From: Streptomyces sp. DvalAA-14 | Lineage (GTDB): Bacteria; Actinomycetota; Actinomycetes; Streptomycetales; Streptomycetaceae | Direction of reading: 5' to 3' | DNA: 64,000 nucleotides | NCBI RefSeq assembly: GCF_900091855.1 | Contig: NZ_FMCH01000388.1 | Span: forward strand, 84,927-148,926 | In this document: positions 9,854 through 19,088 of the stretch, piece by piece | Layout of the letters: each line of letters opens with the position of its first letter | How positions within the stretch are numbered: the first letter of the stretch is position 1 | Position numbers and translations under genes: made by a program | The notes under the pieces: model-generated | Told to the model about the DNA's origin: nothing | What the model saw: the letters and a program-made list of their open reading frames with translations, nothing else | The model's database searches: none

Positions 9854-9895
9854 AGGAGCGATACGGCACGGGTTGAAGTGGGGTAATCCAGAGCC

Positions 9896-10729
9896 ATGGC
9901 ACCACGAAGGCGGCGACTGCCGAGGAAGAAGAATCCGACACCGTTCGAGTCGCTGGGCGCGCAATTAGCCCGGGCACGCATCGCGCGAGGCTTCACGCAG
10001 GTCCAGTTGGCCGAGGCGGCCATCATCAGCCTGGCCAAGCTGGAGTCCATCGAGCAGGACCGGCGGCCGTTGACGCTCGACCTGGCCCGGCAGTTCGACG
10101 AGGTGCTGGGCACGAACGGCCTGCTGGAGGTGGGCGTGGAGCATCTGCCCGATGCCGACAGCGTGATCCCGGTCTGGGCCTTGGCCTTCGTCGACTTGGA
10201 GCGCGACGCCATCGCCATCTCGTCGTTCGAGAACCAGGTACTGCCTGGCCTGCTCCAGACCGAGGAATACATGCGTGCGGTCTTCGACAGCCGCGTGCCG
10301 ATCCTCGACCCCGACGAGATCGCCTTGCAGATCGCTGTACGACTGGAGCGGCAGGAGATATTGCAACGCAGAGTGCCACCCGTCGTCAGCTTTGTCCTGT
10401 CGGAGGCCACCGTCCGTGACCGACTCGGCGGCGACGAGGTCTACCGGGGCCAACTCCGACACCTACGCGCTTGCGCGGACGTGCCGGGCATCGCGATCCA
10501 GATCCTGCCACTCGGCCTGACCGGTCACGCGGGACTTTCCGGGCCGTTCGTACTCGTGGAAACCCCAGAGCACGAGCACCTCGCCTACGCTGAAACGCAG
10601 CGCGGCAGCCATTTCGTGCACGACCCGGATGAGGTCAGCATCTTGGCGGCGAGGTATGCCATGCTGCGCACGCAGGCCCACAACACCTACGAGACGAAGG
10701 GCCTGTTGGACCAGCTGGTAGGAGAGTAA
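9896..10729 (+). CDS. XRE-family regulator with DUF5753 domain
   Basis: 277 residues. The N-terminal helix-turn-helix (about residues 20-75) includes LGAQLARARIARGFTQVQLA and SLAKLESIEQDRR. The remainder is a DUF5753 domain with the characteristic FENQVLPGLLQTEEYMRA and ARLERQEIL-like segments and a late FVLVETPEHEHLAYAETQ. Regulators of this type control development and antibiotic production in streptomycetes and usually pair with a small DUF397 protein, here encoded immediately downstream with overlapping stop and start (TAATG). The long palindrome just upstream suggests autoregulation. Confidence 0.9.
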   Translation: MAPRRRRLPRKKNPTPFESLGAQLARARIARGFTQVQLAEAAIISLAKLESIEQDRRPLTLDLARQFDEVLGTNGLLEVGVEHLPDADSVIPVWALAFVDLERDAIAISSFENQVLPGLLQTEEYMRAVFDSRVPILDPDEIALQIAVRLERQEILQRRVPPVVSFVLSEATVRDRLGGDEVYRGQLRHLRACADVPGIAIQILPLGLTGHAGLSGPFVLVETPEHEHLAYAETQRGSHFVHDPDEVSILAARYAMLRTQAHNTYETKGLLDQLVGE

Positions 10730-10917
10730 TGAGCGAGTTCCTGAAGTGGTTCAAGTCCAGCTACAGCAGCGAGGACGGCGGCAACTGCGTCGAGGTCGCC
10801 GCCCACCCCGGTGCCATCCACGTGCGGGATTCCAAGGACCCCGAGGGCCCCGCCTTCACGTTCGACCCCGCCGCGTGGTCCGCGTTCACGGCGTTCGCCG
10901 CCGCGCAGGACGCCTAA
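10729..10917 (+). CDS. DUF397 domain protein
   Basis: 62 residues: MSEFLKWFKSSYSSEDGG, then CVEVA, VRDSKDPEGPAFTFDP and WSAFTAF. This is a textbook DUF397 protein (compare the WSWRKSSYSG...CVEVA...VRDSK pattern). AGGAG precedes the ATG by four bases and overlaps the end of the XRE gene. DUF397 proteins are thought to act as partners or antagonists of their XRE-DUF5753 neighbours. A hairpin starts at the last base of the stop codon. Confidence 0.9.
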   Translation: MSEFLKWFKSSYSSEDGGNCVEVAAHPGAIHVRDSKDPEGPAFTFDPAAWSAFTAFAAAQDA

Positions 10918-10933
10918 GCGCCCACAGGGCGCT
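10917..10933 (+). terminator. Hairpin directly after the DUF397 stop codon
   Basis: AGCGCCC and GGGCGCT form a 7-bp stem with a 3-base loop (ACA). There is no U-tract, as is common for streptomycete terminators. It separates the XRE module from the convergent leftward arm. I see no gene between 10934 and 11163. Confidence 0.55.
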
Positions 10934-11163
10934 GCCCCGTCCCGCTGCCCGAGCCGGCCTCTCGCCACTTGGTCGGCGGGGCGGTCGTGTCTGCGCTCAG
11001 AGTGCGCGTACGTGCACTGTCAGCTTGCTGCTCTGGAGGGACTGCCCTCGCTTTGAAATGAGGGGTGCTTCCGTTTCCACGCGGCCGGCACGGCGGCTAC
11101 TCGGAGGGAGCGGGGGTCTGTTGTGCCGTGGCTCATACCGGTCTACCCATCCGAAGGCTGGCG

Positions 11164-11868
11164 TTACGGCATTGAATCCTCCGAGTCAGGACCGAGTTGT
11201 GCCTCGTCCTCGTGAGCCCCGCCGGCCCAGCTCGACGGGGGAGGTCCGAAGATGGCGCGTGCGGACCTGATCGTCAGTCGCCCGACGACATGGTTGCCTC
11301 CGGCCCCGAGCGCCGTACCGATACCAAGGGGCACCTGTTTGCCCAGCACGAGGACCCCTTGCTTGGTCCCGTACTTGGTGACGAACCGATGACCCAGCAC
11401 ATCGTTGACCCGGTTGATCGCGGTCATCGGGATCGCACTAACGATGCGCCGTGCCCAGTAGGGGCCAGTACGCCCGACGGCTTTGTCCAGAGCCTTCACC
11501 GCTCCGTCGCCGAGGAGGACGGTCAAGACCAGGAGCTTGCGTCGCTCGAAGTCCTCAGGATGCAGGTCGTGGACCTCAGCCAGCGACAGCGTGTACAGCA
11601 CTGACGCTTCGGTGAAGACCATGACATCAGCCAGCGCCGTCGGTATCCCGGCACCGGGCACGATCCCTGCCATGCCCGATGCTCCTCCGGACGCGGTGAC
11701 GCTGGCAAGGAAGTAACGATCTAACCGACGGATCAGCTCCTGTGGAGTGTCGCTGGGGTGAACTCGCCGAAGGCGCTCGAAATGCTTCCTCGCCAGCGGC
11801 TGCTGGGCGACCAGCGCCTTGTCGAGAACCCGTTGGACCAGGCTCTTGGCGTCATCGACCTTGCTCAT
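11164..11868 (-). CDS. EcsC-family membrane-associated protein (left arm)
   Basis: 234 residues. The central segment SGGASGMAGIVPGAGIPTALADVMVFTEASVLYTLSLAEVHDL matches the glycine/proline-rich hydrophobic core seen in the EcsC-like protein at 8437-9105. A later glycine-rich stretch (LGIGTALGAGGNHVVGR) parallels that protein's second hydrophobic segment. The start at 11868 lies 17 bases inside the 3' end of the methylase gene, so it is translationally coupled and is the last gene of the leftward operon. Overall identity to the other copy looks low, but the architecture is the same. Function unknown; possibly a membrane-acting component. Confidence 0.7.
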   Translation of the reverse strand: MSKVDDAKSLVQRVLDKALVAQQPLARKHFERLRRVHPSDTPQELIRRLDRYFLASVTASGGASGMAGIVPGAGIPTALADVMVFTEASVLYTLSLAEVHDLHPEDFERRKLLVLTVLLGDGAVKALDKAVGRTGPYWARRIVSAIPMTAINRVNDVLGHRFVTKYGTKQGVLVLGKQVPLGIGTALGAGGNHVVGRLTIRSARAIFGPPPSSWAGGAHEDEAQLGPDSEDSMP

Positions 11869-14800
11869 GGGGGTTGTGGTCCTTTCGGATCGAGAGCGCC
11901 TTGAGGGCGTGGGTTCCCTCGGGCGCCGGGTGGCGGGGGCCGTGGCCGGGGGGCGGGGTGAGGGTGGAGCGGTAGGTGCCGCCCTCGCCCTCGGTGAGCG
12001 GGACTTCCAGGGTCAGCCCGGCGGCGGCCATGCGGTCGTACTCGGCGAGGATCAGTTCCTTGGTGCGGTACTCCCCGAATTTGGCGATCTCGTTGTTCTT
12101 CAGGCCGCCCGACTCCGTCTGGAAGGATTCCAGGATGTAGTCGGTGTCCTCACGGGAGATCCCGTAGAGGTGGAAGAAGTATGTGTCCAGCTCGGCGCGC
12201 AGCTGCGCTCGGCGGTCCTCGCCCCACTGGAAGGGCTCGCCTGCGTCGTCCAGGTCGCGGGCGAGCGGGGTCATGTCGTAGGCGGTGTAAACGAGTTCGA
12301 GGACGCGGGGGACGAGGAAGGGGAGGTGGGGTTCGAGGGTAGTGGGGGTGTGAACGGGAAGCTGCTTCCAGATGAAGAGACTCATGTGGGCGGCACTGAC
12401 CTTCTGACGGCTCACGAAGTCGAAGATCACGGACGATTGGGCTGCGATCAGGGCTGTGACCAGCGAGGGTTTGATTCTTGGCAACATCAAGGAGAAGGTA
12501 TTACCGACCCCTGTACGCGGCAGGAAAGCAGGGACGGCGGTGCGCTCGTTGGTAGAGGCGGTTACGTCGCACCAACCGCAGAGCCATTCGCGGTCCCAGT
12601 TCTCCTCGGCGAGGCTCAATTCGACCCCTTTGACATGAACGTCCTTGCCCCTGCGTCGAGTGGGAATCATTCCATGCCGCTGAATCCAGTTAAGCGGCAA
12701 AGCCAATCGCGCAGGATCCTGCAGTTCTTCGGTGAGCAGGTATTTTGGCTGGTTCTGCCGACTGACCGCAGTCAAGCTCTTGACGACATCAGCGGCGCGA
12801 TGGTTGAAGAAATTCGCCATCTTCGCCTCATAAAGCGGCAGCATGCGCTCCGTCCCGCGCTCGAAGACGTTGCCCCGTAGTTCCCAGCCCTCAGTCTCAA
12901 GCCGCTCGCGACTGCGGAAAAGGTCAGAGTCGTCGGTCAAGTCGAAAAGGCGTTTGAACGCCATCCCCCACGGGTTGCCGTCCCGAAGCCCTTCGTTCCA
13001 CAGTACGGGAATTCGTCGGTACACATCCGCAGTGATGTCTGCGTCGCGTTGCGAACGAAACACGGGGAGGGTGCCTGTGTTCGGGCTGATCCGGGCCAGG
13101 TCCTCCGGGTTCAGCGCGAAGACACGGTTCGGGTCATTGATATCCGTGGTGTCGGAAAGGAAGAAGCCGATGCGGGTAGCGTCCGCGTGCGCGGCCCGGC
13201 CAGTGAGGGAGAGCAGACAGAACTTGTAGCTGGAATGAACGCTCTCGAACCACTTGCCACCCTTGGGAAGCATTGCTGACTTGGGGCGACGGTTCTGGAA
13301 GTCGTAGAGCGATGCCAGAATTCCCCGGCGGGTGAAATCTGCGAACAGATACTGGGTGCTCGCGCCGGTCGCGATCGACGTCTGCAAGATCAGGCCGAAC
13401 CGTCCCTCGGGTGCCACCACGTTCGCCATCCGCTCGGCGAACAGCGGATCAGTCTGAAGCATGGTAACGCCCTTGACCGTCAGACCTTTAGCGCAGAGTG
13501 GGAACGCCCCTGAGTCGCCTGCAAAGTGGAACGTCCTCTTAACAGCGTGCCGGGCATCCCGGTATCGTCTCCCGTCCTTCGGGTTTTCCTGCTCCCATTC
13601 GGCGATGCGGGTGCGGCGGGCGGTACCGGAGATCGCCGCAATCTCTGGTGCGATCACGCTGAAGTACTTCTTGTCCTCGAAGTCGACTTCGTCCCAGGGC
13701 GGGTTGCCCACTACACACGAGAACCCACCGGCCCACCCTGTCCCCGGATCGACCGCACCGGTCTCTGCCGGCATGCCACCGTCCTCCGGAACCGCGAAGA
13801 CCTCGGGAAACTCCAGGTGCCAGTGGAAGAAGACGTACTGGTCGCGCAATCGCACGATCTCGTCGTGCGTCGACTGGGGCACCGCGTCGCCCTCAGGGTC
13901 CTCCAGGCCGCGGAATAGTTTGTGCGTGAGAGTCGGCGGCGCATCCTCGCGTTTGACCCAGACGAAGGCCGCACACCAGGCGTCCGCCAGATGCAGGGCG
14001 CTCAGGTACTCTGCCGACGTGGCCCAGTCGCGGTAGGCCGCCTCCTTCCGGCGGACGTCCGTGAGGTTTTCGGCGGGGGCGGCGGTGATCTGGCGCAGGC
14101 CGCGGGCGAACGAGGTGTTGGCGACCTTTGCGTCGGCCTCTATTTCGAACAGGTTTCCCTGGCCCCTGCGCTCCAGGGCGTTGCGGTTGAGCAATTGACG
14201 AGCCCACGCCTCGTCGTCTCCCTCGGTCTTCTTGAACGCCCGGTCCGGAATTCCGTCCCGCATCAGGGCGGGCGTCGCCCCGATCAAACCGTTGCCGTGC
14301 CTGATGCGGGAGTCGAGGAACCCGAGGGGGCGGCCGGGCTCCATGGCCTCCAACCACAGGGATACCTTGGCCAGCTCCACCGCCATGGGATTGAGGTCCA
14401 CGCCGTACACGCAGCTCGCGACGACCTCATGGAGGGAGTGGCGTATGGCCTCCGCCGTGGGCTCAGGGTTGCGCTCCCGTACGGCGGCGACCCGCTTGGC
14501 GATGCGGCGGGCCGCTCCCACGAGAAAGTGGCCTGATCCACAGGCAGGGTCGCAGACGGTGAGGGACAGGAGTTCCTCGACGATTGTGTCCGCGGGGTCC
14601 GGGCGGCCCTCGGCGCTCGCGCGCTGCTCGCCACGCCTGACAGCGTCGTCTATCACCGGGTTCAATGTCGAGTCGAGCAGGGTCTCGGTGAGTGGGGTCG
14701 GAGTGTAGTAACTGCCCGTCTTCTTGCGGTCGTTGCCGATACGGTCGACCAGTTCAAAGGTGCGGTCGGCGGCACTGTGCTTCGGCACGAGCTCAAGCAG

Positions 14801-16099
14801 CGCCTCGTACACCGAGCCGAGTTCCTCGGCGCCCATGTGCAGGTAGTCGACCGGACGCCAGCGCGCCGAGCCCGCGTCCCGTACGCGGGCCAGGTGCTTG
14901 ACGGCCTCGAACAGGTGGCGGTTGGTCAGCCTGGCTCCGAACAGGGGCTCGTCAGCGGCGGTGTCGTTGAACAGACCGCCCAGGCCCTTCAACCCCAGCT
15001 CGGGCCGGCCCTCCTCGGAGCCCAGCGCCTCGATCAGCAGATTCAGGGCGCGGTACTGGTCGTCGTGCGCGGTGCCCAGGCGACGCAGGGCGTTGCGGCG
15101 GAGGCGCGCGGTCGAGAAGTAGCGGCTGAAACGCTCGCGCGTCTCCTCGTCCGCCTTGGGGTCCAGCAGGGCGCCCCGGTCCTCGGCGACGAAGAGGAAG
15201 ATCATGCGGTAGGCGAGCCGGAGCAGCGCCGTCTGGAGTGCGTGGACGTCGAGCTGTTCGCGAAGCTTGTTGTTCTGCGGGTGGCTCAGGAACCCGGTGC
15301 CGAGGACCGTGAGGGCGGCCTGGACGCCGTCGCGGAAATGCTCGAGCGCCCGGCTGCCGGACTCGATGGCGATCGTCCGCCACTTCTCCAGCCAGCACCC
15401 CGCAGCCGCCGTCCCCTCCGGCACCGTGAACCGGGACGCGTGCAGCACGGAGTACAGCAGTACGAACTCGCTGAACAGCTCACCGTCGAAGATGGCTTCG
15501 AGGTCGAAGTCGACGTAGGCGGCGGTCGCGAAGGACGACGAGTCGCGCAGCAGTCGCAGGCGGCGGCCGTTGGTGAGCATCGCCCACAGGTGGGCCTCGG
15601 TGCGGTTGAGGCAGTCCTGGAGCATGGACTGCGCGGGGAGTTGACCGGGGGCCGGGCGTTTGTCGAGTTCCTGGTTCCAGCGCAGCAGGTGGACGAGGGC
15701 CGGGCCGTGGTGGTGGGAGACCGGGAAGTGCTTGTCGGGGTCGGAGTCGGCGGGGATGCCGTTCGGGCCGACCTCGGTGAGTGCGCCGAAGTCCAGCTTG
15801 CGGAAGAGCTGGGCGAGCCAGTCGGTGCCGGCCCGGCCGGTGGGGTCGGCGGCGGGTGCCCCGGTCACGGGGTCGGAGGGTAGGGCGGCGCGCAGCTCGC
15901 GCCAGAGCGGCTTGAGGTACTCCCAGGCGCGCTCGGCCTCGTCCCGTACGGGGACCGACGCGGGCATGCCGTAGTCGGCGGCCTTGGTGCCCGGCAGGTT
16001 CCGCGCCTCGGCGATGCGCAGCAGCATGTCGGCCGGGAGCAGCCCGCCGACGGTGGTGACGGCGGTGAAGGCCAGAGCGGTGCGGGTGGCGGCGGACAT
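11852..16099 (-). CDS. drmMI: DrmMI-like class 1 DISARM DNA adenine methylase
   Basis: 1415 residues. It has the SAM-binding motif [17 protein letters not shown] (about residue 513) and the catalytic motif NPPW in [18 protein letters not shown] (about residue 796), the pattern of N6-adenine methylases. A large N-terminal helical region and a C-terminal target-recognition region account for the length, which fits type IIG-like and DISARM methylases. In DISARM this enzyme marks host DNA so the remaining components spare it. The ATG overlaps the drmD stop by one base (ATGA), and the gene runs into the EcsC-like gene. The order drmD-drmMI matches class 1 DISARM, but here both lie on the opposite strand from drmA-drmB. 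The frame is intact. Confidence 0.88.
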   Translation of the reverse strand: MSAATRTALAFTAVTTVGGLLPADMLLRIAEARNLPGTKAADYGMPASVPVRDEAERAWEYLKPLWRELRAALPSDPVTGAPAADPTGRAGTDWLAQLFRKLDFGALTEVGPNGIPADSDPDKHFPVSHHHGPALVHLLRWNQELDKRPAPGQLPAQSMLQDCLNRTEAHLWAMLTNGRRLRLLRDSSSFATAAYVDFDLEAIFDGELFSEFVLLYSVLHASRFTVPEGTAAAGCWLEKWRTIAIESGSRALEHFRDGVQAALTVLGTGFLSHPQNNKLREQLDVHALQTALLRLAYRMIFLFVAEDRGALLDPKADEETRERFSRYFSTARLRRNALRRLGTAHDDQYRALNLLIEALGSEEGRPELGLKGLGGLFNDTAADEPLFGARLTNRHLFEAVKHLARVRDAGSARWRPVDYLHMGAEELGSVYEALLELVPKHSAADRTFELVDRIGNDRKKTGSYYTPTPLTETLLDSTLNPVIDDAVRRGEQRASAEGRPDPADTIVEELLSLTVCDPACGSGHFLVGAARRIAKRVAAVRERNPEPTAEAIRHSLHEVVASCVYGVDLNPMAVELAKVSLWLEAMEPGRPLGFLDSRIRHGNGLIGATPALMRDGIPDRAFKKTEGDDEAWARQLLNRNALERRGQGNLFEIEADAKVANTSFARGLRQITAAPAENLTDVRRKEAAYRDWATSAEYLSALHLADAWCAAFVWVKREDAPPTLTHKLFRGLEDPEGDAVPQSTHDEIVRLRDQYVFFHWHLEFPEVFAVPEDGGMPAETGAVDPGTGWAGGFSCVVGNPPWDEVDFEDKKYFSVIAPEIAAISGTARRTRIAEWEQENPKDGRRYRDARHAVKRTFHFAGDSGAFPLCAKGLTVKGVTMLQTDPLFAERMANVVAPEGRFGLILQTSIATGASTQYLFADFTRRGILASLYDFQNRRPKSAMLPKGGKWFESVHSSYKFCLLSLTGRAAHADATRIGFFLSDTTDINDPNRVFALNPEDLARISPNTGTLPVFRSQRDADITADVYRRIPVLWNEGLRDGNPWGMAFKRLFDLTDDSDLFRSRERLETEGWELRGNVFERGTERMLPLYEAKMANFFNHRAADVVKSLTAVSRQNQPKYLLTEELQDPARLALPLNWIQRHGMIPTRRRGKDVHVKGVELSLAEENWDREWLCGWCDVTASTNERTAVPAFLPRTGVGNTFSLMLPRIKPSLVTALIAAQSSVIFDFVSRQKVSAAHMSLFIWKQLPVHTPTTLEPHLPFLVPRVLELVYTAYDMTPLARDLDDAGEPFQWGEDRRAQLRAELDTYFFHLYGISREDTDYILESFQTESGGLKNNEIAKFGEYRTKELILAEYDRMAAAGLTLEVPLTEGEGGTYRSTLTPPPGHGPRHPAPEGTHALKALSIRKDHNPHEQGR

Positions 16100-19047
16100 C
16101 AGGCTTCGGCTCCGGACACGGTAGAGGCGGCGGGGGCGGCGGGCTGCTGCGGCAGGTAGACGTACACGCCGAGGACGTCGGCCGGTTCCTGCGGTACGAC
16201 CTTCAGGCCGCGGACGATCTCCTCGTTGGCCCTGCGGACCCGGCGGTGCGAGGCGTCGAGTTCCGCGGCCAGGCCGGCGCCGTACTCGGTGAGGTGCGCG
16301 GACAGGTCCCGCAGGCCGTCCAGGGTGCGGGAGATGTGGTTGCGCGCCGACTGCTCGTGGGTGTTGGCGGTGGCGCCGGCCGCGAGCAGGGCGGTGGCCG
16401 CGTCGTCGTCCAGCCAGCGGGCGCGCGCAGGAATGCCCTCGTAGGCGAGCAGGCGGGCGTCCTCGGCCACCACCTGCCGTTCACCGGTGCGGGACGGGAG
16501 GGTGAGGTGGAAGCGGTAGCGGACCAGCAGGAGCGTGGTGCGGGTGGTGACCGCGTTCGTGGTCACCACACCGCAGCGGCGGGCGGGCCGGGGGCCGGGC
16601 GTGTTCGCGTCCAGCGCCGAGTCCAGGACGTAGGAGGCGATGGCGCCGATCGCCGGGTCGGTGCGGACGAGGGCGGCCTCGCCGCGGGCGGTCGCCGGGG
16701 AGCTGCGGAACGCGATCTCGCGGTCCGCCTCGACGAGCCGGCCGCCGAGGGTGGCGGCGAGTGCGTCCCGCAGGCCGGCCGGGGCGCCGCCCGCCTGGGC
16801 GGTGAAGTCGCCGCTCCCGTCGCGCGGGTCATGGACCAGTGCGTCCAGGTCGCGCAGCGCGTCCAGGGCGAAGCTGCGGACCTCCTCCGCGCCGCCGAGG
16901 GCGGCCCGCACGGCGGCGACCTCGCGGGCCACCTCCTCCGGGTGGATGGCGCGCTGGGCGTACTTGGAGCGGGAGGTCTTCTCCCGTTCGGCGGCCGAGC
17001 TCCACTCGCGCTCGATCCGGTCGAAGGACTCCTGATGGCCGCCCATGTCGAACAGGCTCTCCTGGCTGCCCTGCCGTCCGTGCAGCAGCAGCCACTCCAC
17101 GAGGGCGTCGGTGACGCCGGAAGCGGTCTCGTCGGGCACGGAGACGGAGATGCCCAGGTCCTTCTTGATCTGGCGGTGCTTTGCGAACAGCACTTCCAGG
17201 ACCTTGCCGTCGATGCCGTTGTCCTCGCCGAACATCGTGATGACCCGGACCTGGTCGCGCTTCTGGCCGTAGCGGTCGACGCGGCCCTCGCGCTGGTCGT
17301 GGCGGGTCGGGTTCCACGCCAGGTCGTAGTGGACGACGGCGTCGAAGTGGTGCTGGAGGTTGACGCCCTCGGACAGGCAGTCGGTGGCGACCAGCACGCG
17401 GCGGACGGCCGGGTCGCCGGCCTCCCCGGCGGACTCGGCAGCGAGCTGTTCGATGCGCTCCAGGCGCTGCTGCGGGGAGACGGTGCCCGTCACGGCGGCG
17501 ACCTTAGTCTTCTTGCCGAGCTTGCCGTCGAGTTGCGCGGCGAGGTATTCGGCGGTGGGGATGTAGCGGCAGAAGACGATCGGGTTGTAGCCGTTGGCGA
17601 TCAGGTTCTTCAGGTGCCTGGTGAGCGCCTTGAGCTTCGCGTCCTGGGCCGGACCGACGAGCTGTGCGGCCCGCCCGGCGAGTTCGAGCAGCCGGGCGCC
17701 CGCGTCCTCCGACTCGGCGGCGCCAGGAGCGACGTCCATGCCTTCCAGCCGGTCGTTGTCGGCGGAGTCGGCGGCCACTGAGGAGCCGAGGAGGTCCGCC
17801 TCCTGCGCTGTGCGCGCGGTGGCCGACTCGGAACGGGTCTTCAGCGTCTGCGCGGCGGCGGCCGGCGAGGAGACCATCGAGCGCAGCAGCGCGATCACCG
17901 ACCACCAGGCGATCCGGGCCTCCCGCTTACCCTGCTCACCGGCCGCCTGCACGCGGTCCCTGGCATAGGCGATGGCGTCGTCGAGCAGCGCACGGTACTC
18001 GGGGGTCAGCTTGTACGGCTCGTCCTTGGTCCAGCGGTCGGACGGGAAGGCAGTCCGCTCGGCCAGGGAGTCGTCGGCGAGGCCGTCCTCCTTGGTGAGG
18101 TACGTGCGGATGTCGGCGCGCTTGCGGGCGACGAAGTGCTCGGCAAGCCGTGCGCGCTCCGCAGGCGATTCCAAGTCCAACGTCGCCAGTTCGGGCCGGA
18201 CCAGGCCGAGCAGGTTGCGAAAGGCGGACTCCTTGCCGGAGTGCGGGGTCGCGGTCAGCAGCAGCAGGTGGCGGTCGGGATCGGCGGTGACCTTCCGCAG
18301 CAGCTCGTAGCGGAGCTGGTTCGCGCCGGAGGACGCGGCGTCGTCGGTGGCGACGCAGCTGTGGGCCTCGTCGACGATCACCAGGTCCGGGCAGTGCCGC
18401 ACGAAGTCCTCGCGGTGGCGGGTCGACTTGATGAAGTCCGTCGAGATGATCGTGAACGGGTGTTTGTCGAACAGGGACTGGCCCAGCTCCAGGCCGCGTT
18501 CCAGCCGCGACACCGTCGAGGCCAGGACCAGTTCGGCATCAATGCCGAACTTCTCCCGCAGCTCGCCCTGCCACTGCTCGGCCAGCGAGGGCGAGCACAG
18601 CACGGCCAGCCGTGTCGCCTCACCCTGTGCGAGCAGCTCCTTGGCGATCAGACCCGCCTCGATGGTCTTACCGATACCGACATCGTCCGAGATCAGTAGC
18701 CGCACCGTGCGCTGCCGCAGCGCCATCAGCAGCGGGACGAGCTGATAGGCGCGGGGCTCGACCGCGATGGAGGCGAGCGAGCGGAACGGGCCCGCGCCCG
18801 ACCTGAACCCGATACGCAGCGCCGTGCGGAGCAGGCCGGCGGCGCGCTGATCGCCCAGGTCGTCCGCGCTCGGCGCCGCGAATTCGGCGGGACGCACATC
18901 CTCGAAGGCGGGGAAGACGGCCGCGATGTCGTCCTCGCTTCCGCCCAGGGGGCGCAGCACCAGCATGTCGGAGGCGCTCTCGGGCAGCACCACCCACTCC
19001 CGGCCGCGGGCGGCGACCAGGGAGCCGACTGTGTACGTGAGGCTCAT
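16099..19047 (-). CDS. drmD: DrmD-like SNF2-family helicase
   Basis: 982 residues from the ATG at 19047; AAGGAA lies 12 bases upstream, and the usual N-terminus MSLTYTVGSLVAARG begins here. A longer frame begins with TTG at 19092 but lacks a ribosome site. ATPase motifs are DDVGIGKTIEAGLIAKELL (about residue 122), VIVDEAHSC (about 223) and LLTATPHSGKESAF. The helicase C domain has DCLSEGVNLQHHF and the closing motif REGRVDRYGQKRDQV (about 587). This is the SNF2-like protein that defines class 1 DISARM. It ends on the drmMI start codon and begins 41 bp after the DUF1998 gene, so it belongs to the leftward operon. Confidence 0.88.
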   Translation of the reverse strand: MSLTYTVGSLVAARGREWVVLPESASDMLVLRPLGGSEDDIAAVFPAFEDVRPAEFAAPSADDLGDQRAAGLLRTALRIGFRSGAGPFRSLASIAVEPRAYQLVPLLMALRQRTVRLLISDDVGIGKTIEAGLIAKELLAQGEATRLAVLCSPSLAEQWQGELREKFGIDAELVLASTVSRLERGLELGQSLFDKHPFTIISTDFIKSTRHREDFVRHCPDLVIVDEAHSCVATDDAASSGANQLRYELLRKVTADPDRHLLLLTATPHSGKESAFRNLLGLVRPELATLDLESPAERARLAEHFVARKRADIRTYLTKEDGLADDSLAERTAFPSDRWTKDEPYKLTPEYRALLDDAIAYARDRVQAAGEQGKREARIAWWSVIALLRSMVSSPAAAAQTLKTRSESATARTAQEADLLGSSVAADSADNDRLEGMDVAPGAAESEDAGARLLELAGRAAQLVGPAQDAKLKALTRHLKNLIANGYNPIVFCRYIPTAEYLAAQLDGKLGKKTKVAAVTGTVSPQQRLERIEQLAAESAGEAGDPAVRRVLVATDCLSEGVNLQHHFDAVVHYDLAWNPTRHDQREGRVDRYGQKRDQVRVITMFGEDNGIDGKVLEVLFAKHRQIKKDLGISVSVPDETASGVTDALVEWLLLHGRQGSQESLFDMGGHQESFDRIEREWSSAAEREKTSRSKYAQRAIHPEEVAREVAAVRAALGGAEEVRSFALDALRDLDALVHDPRDGSGDFTAQAGGAPAGLRDALAATLGGRLVEADREIAFRSSPATARGEAALVRTDPAIGAIASYVLDSALDANTPGPRPARRCGVVTTNAVTTRTTLLLVRYRFHLTLPSRTGERQVVAEDARLLAYEGIPARARWLDDDAATALLAAGATANTHEQSARNHISRTLDGLRDLSAHLTEYGAGLAAELDASHRRVRRANEEIVRGLKVVPQEPADVLGVYVYLPQQPAAPAASTVSGAEA

Positions 19048-19088
19048 GAAGTGTCTCAGTTCCTTGAGGTCGGGAGCCGGTGATGCGA

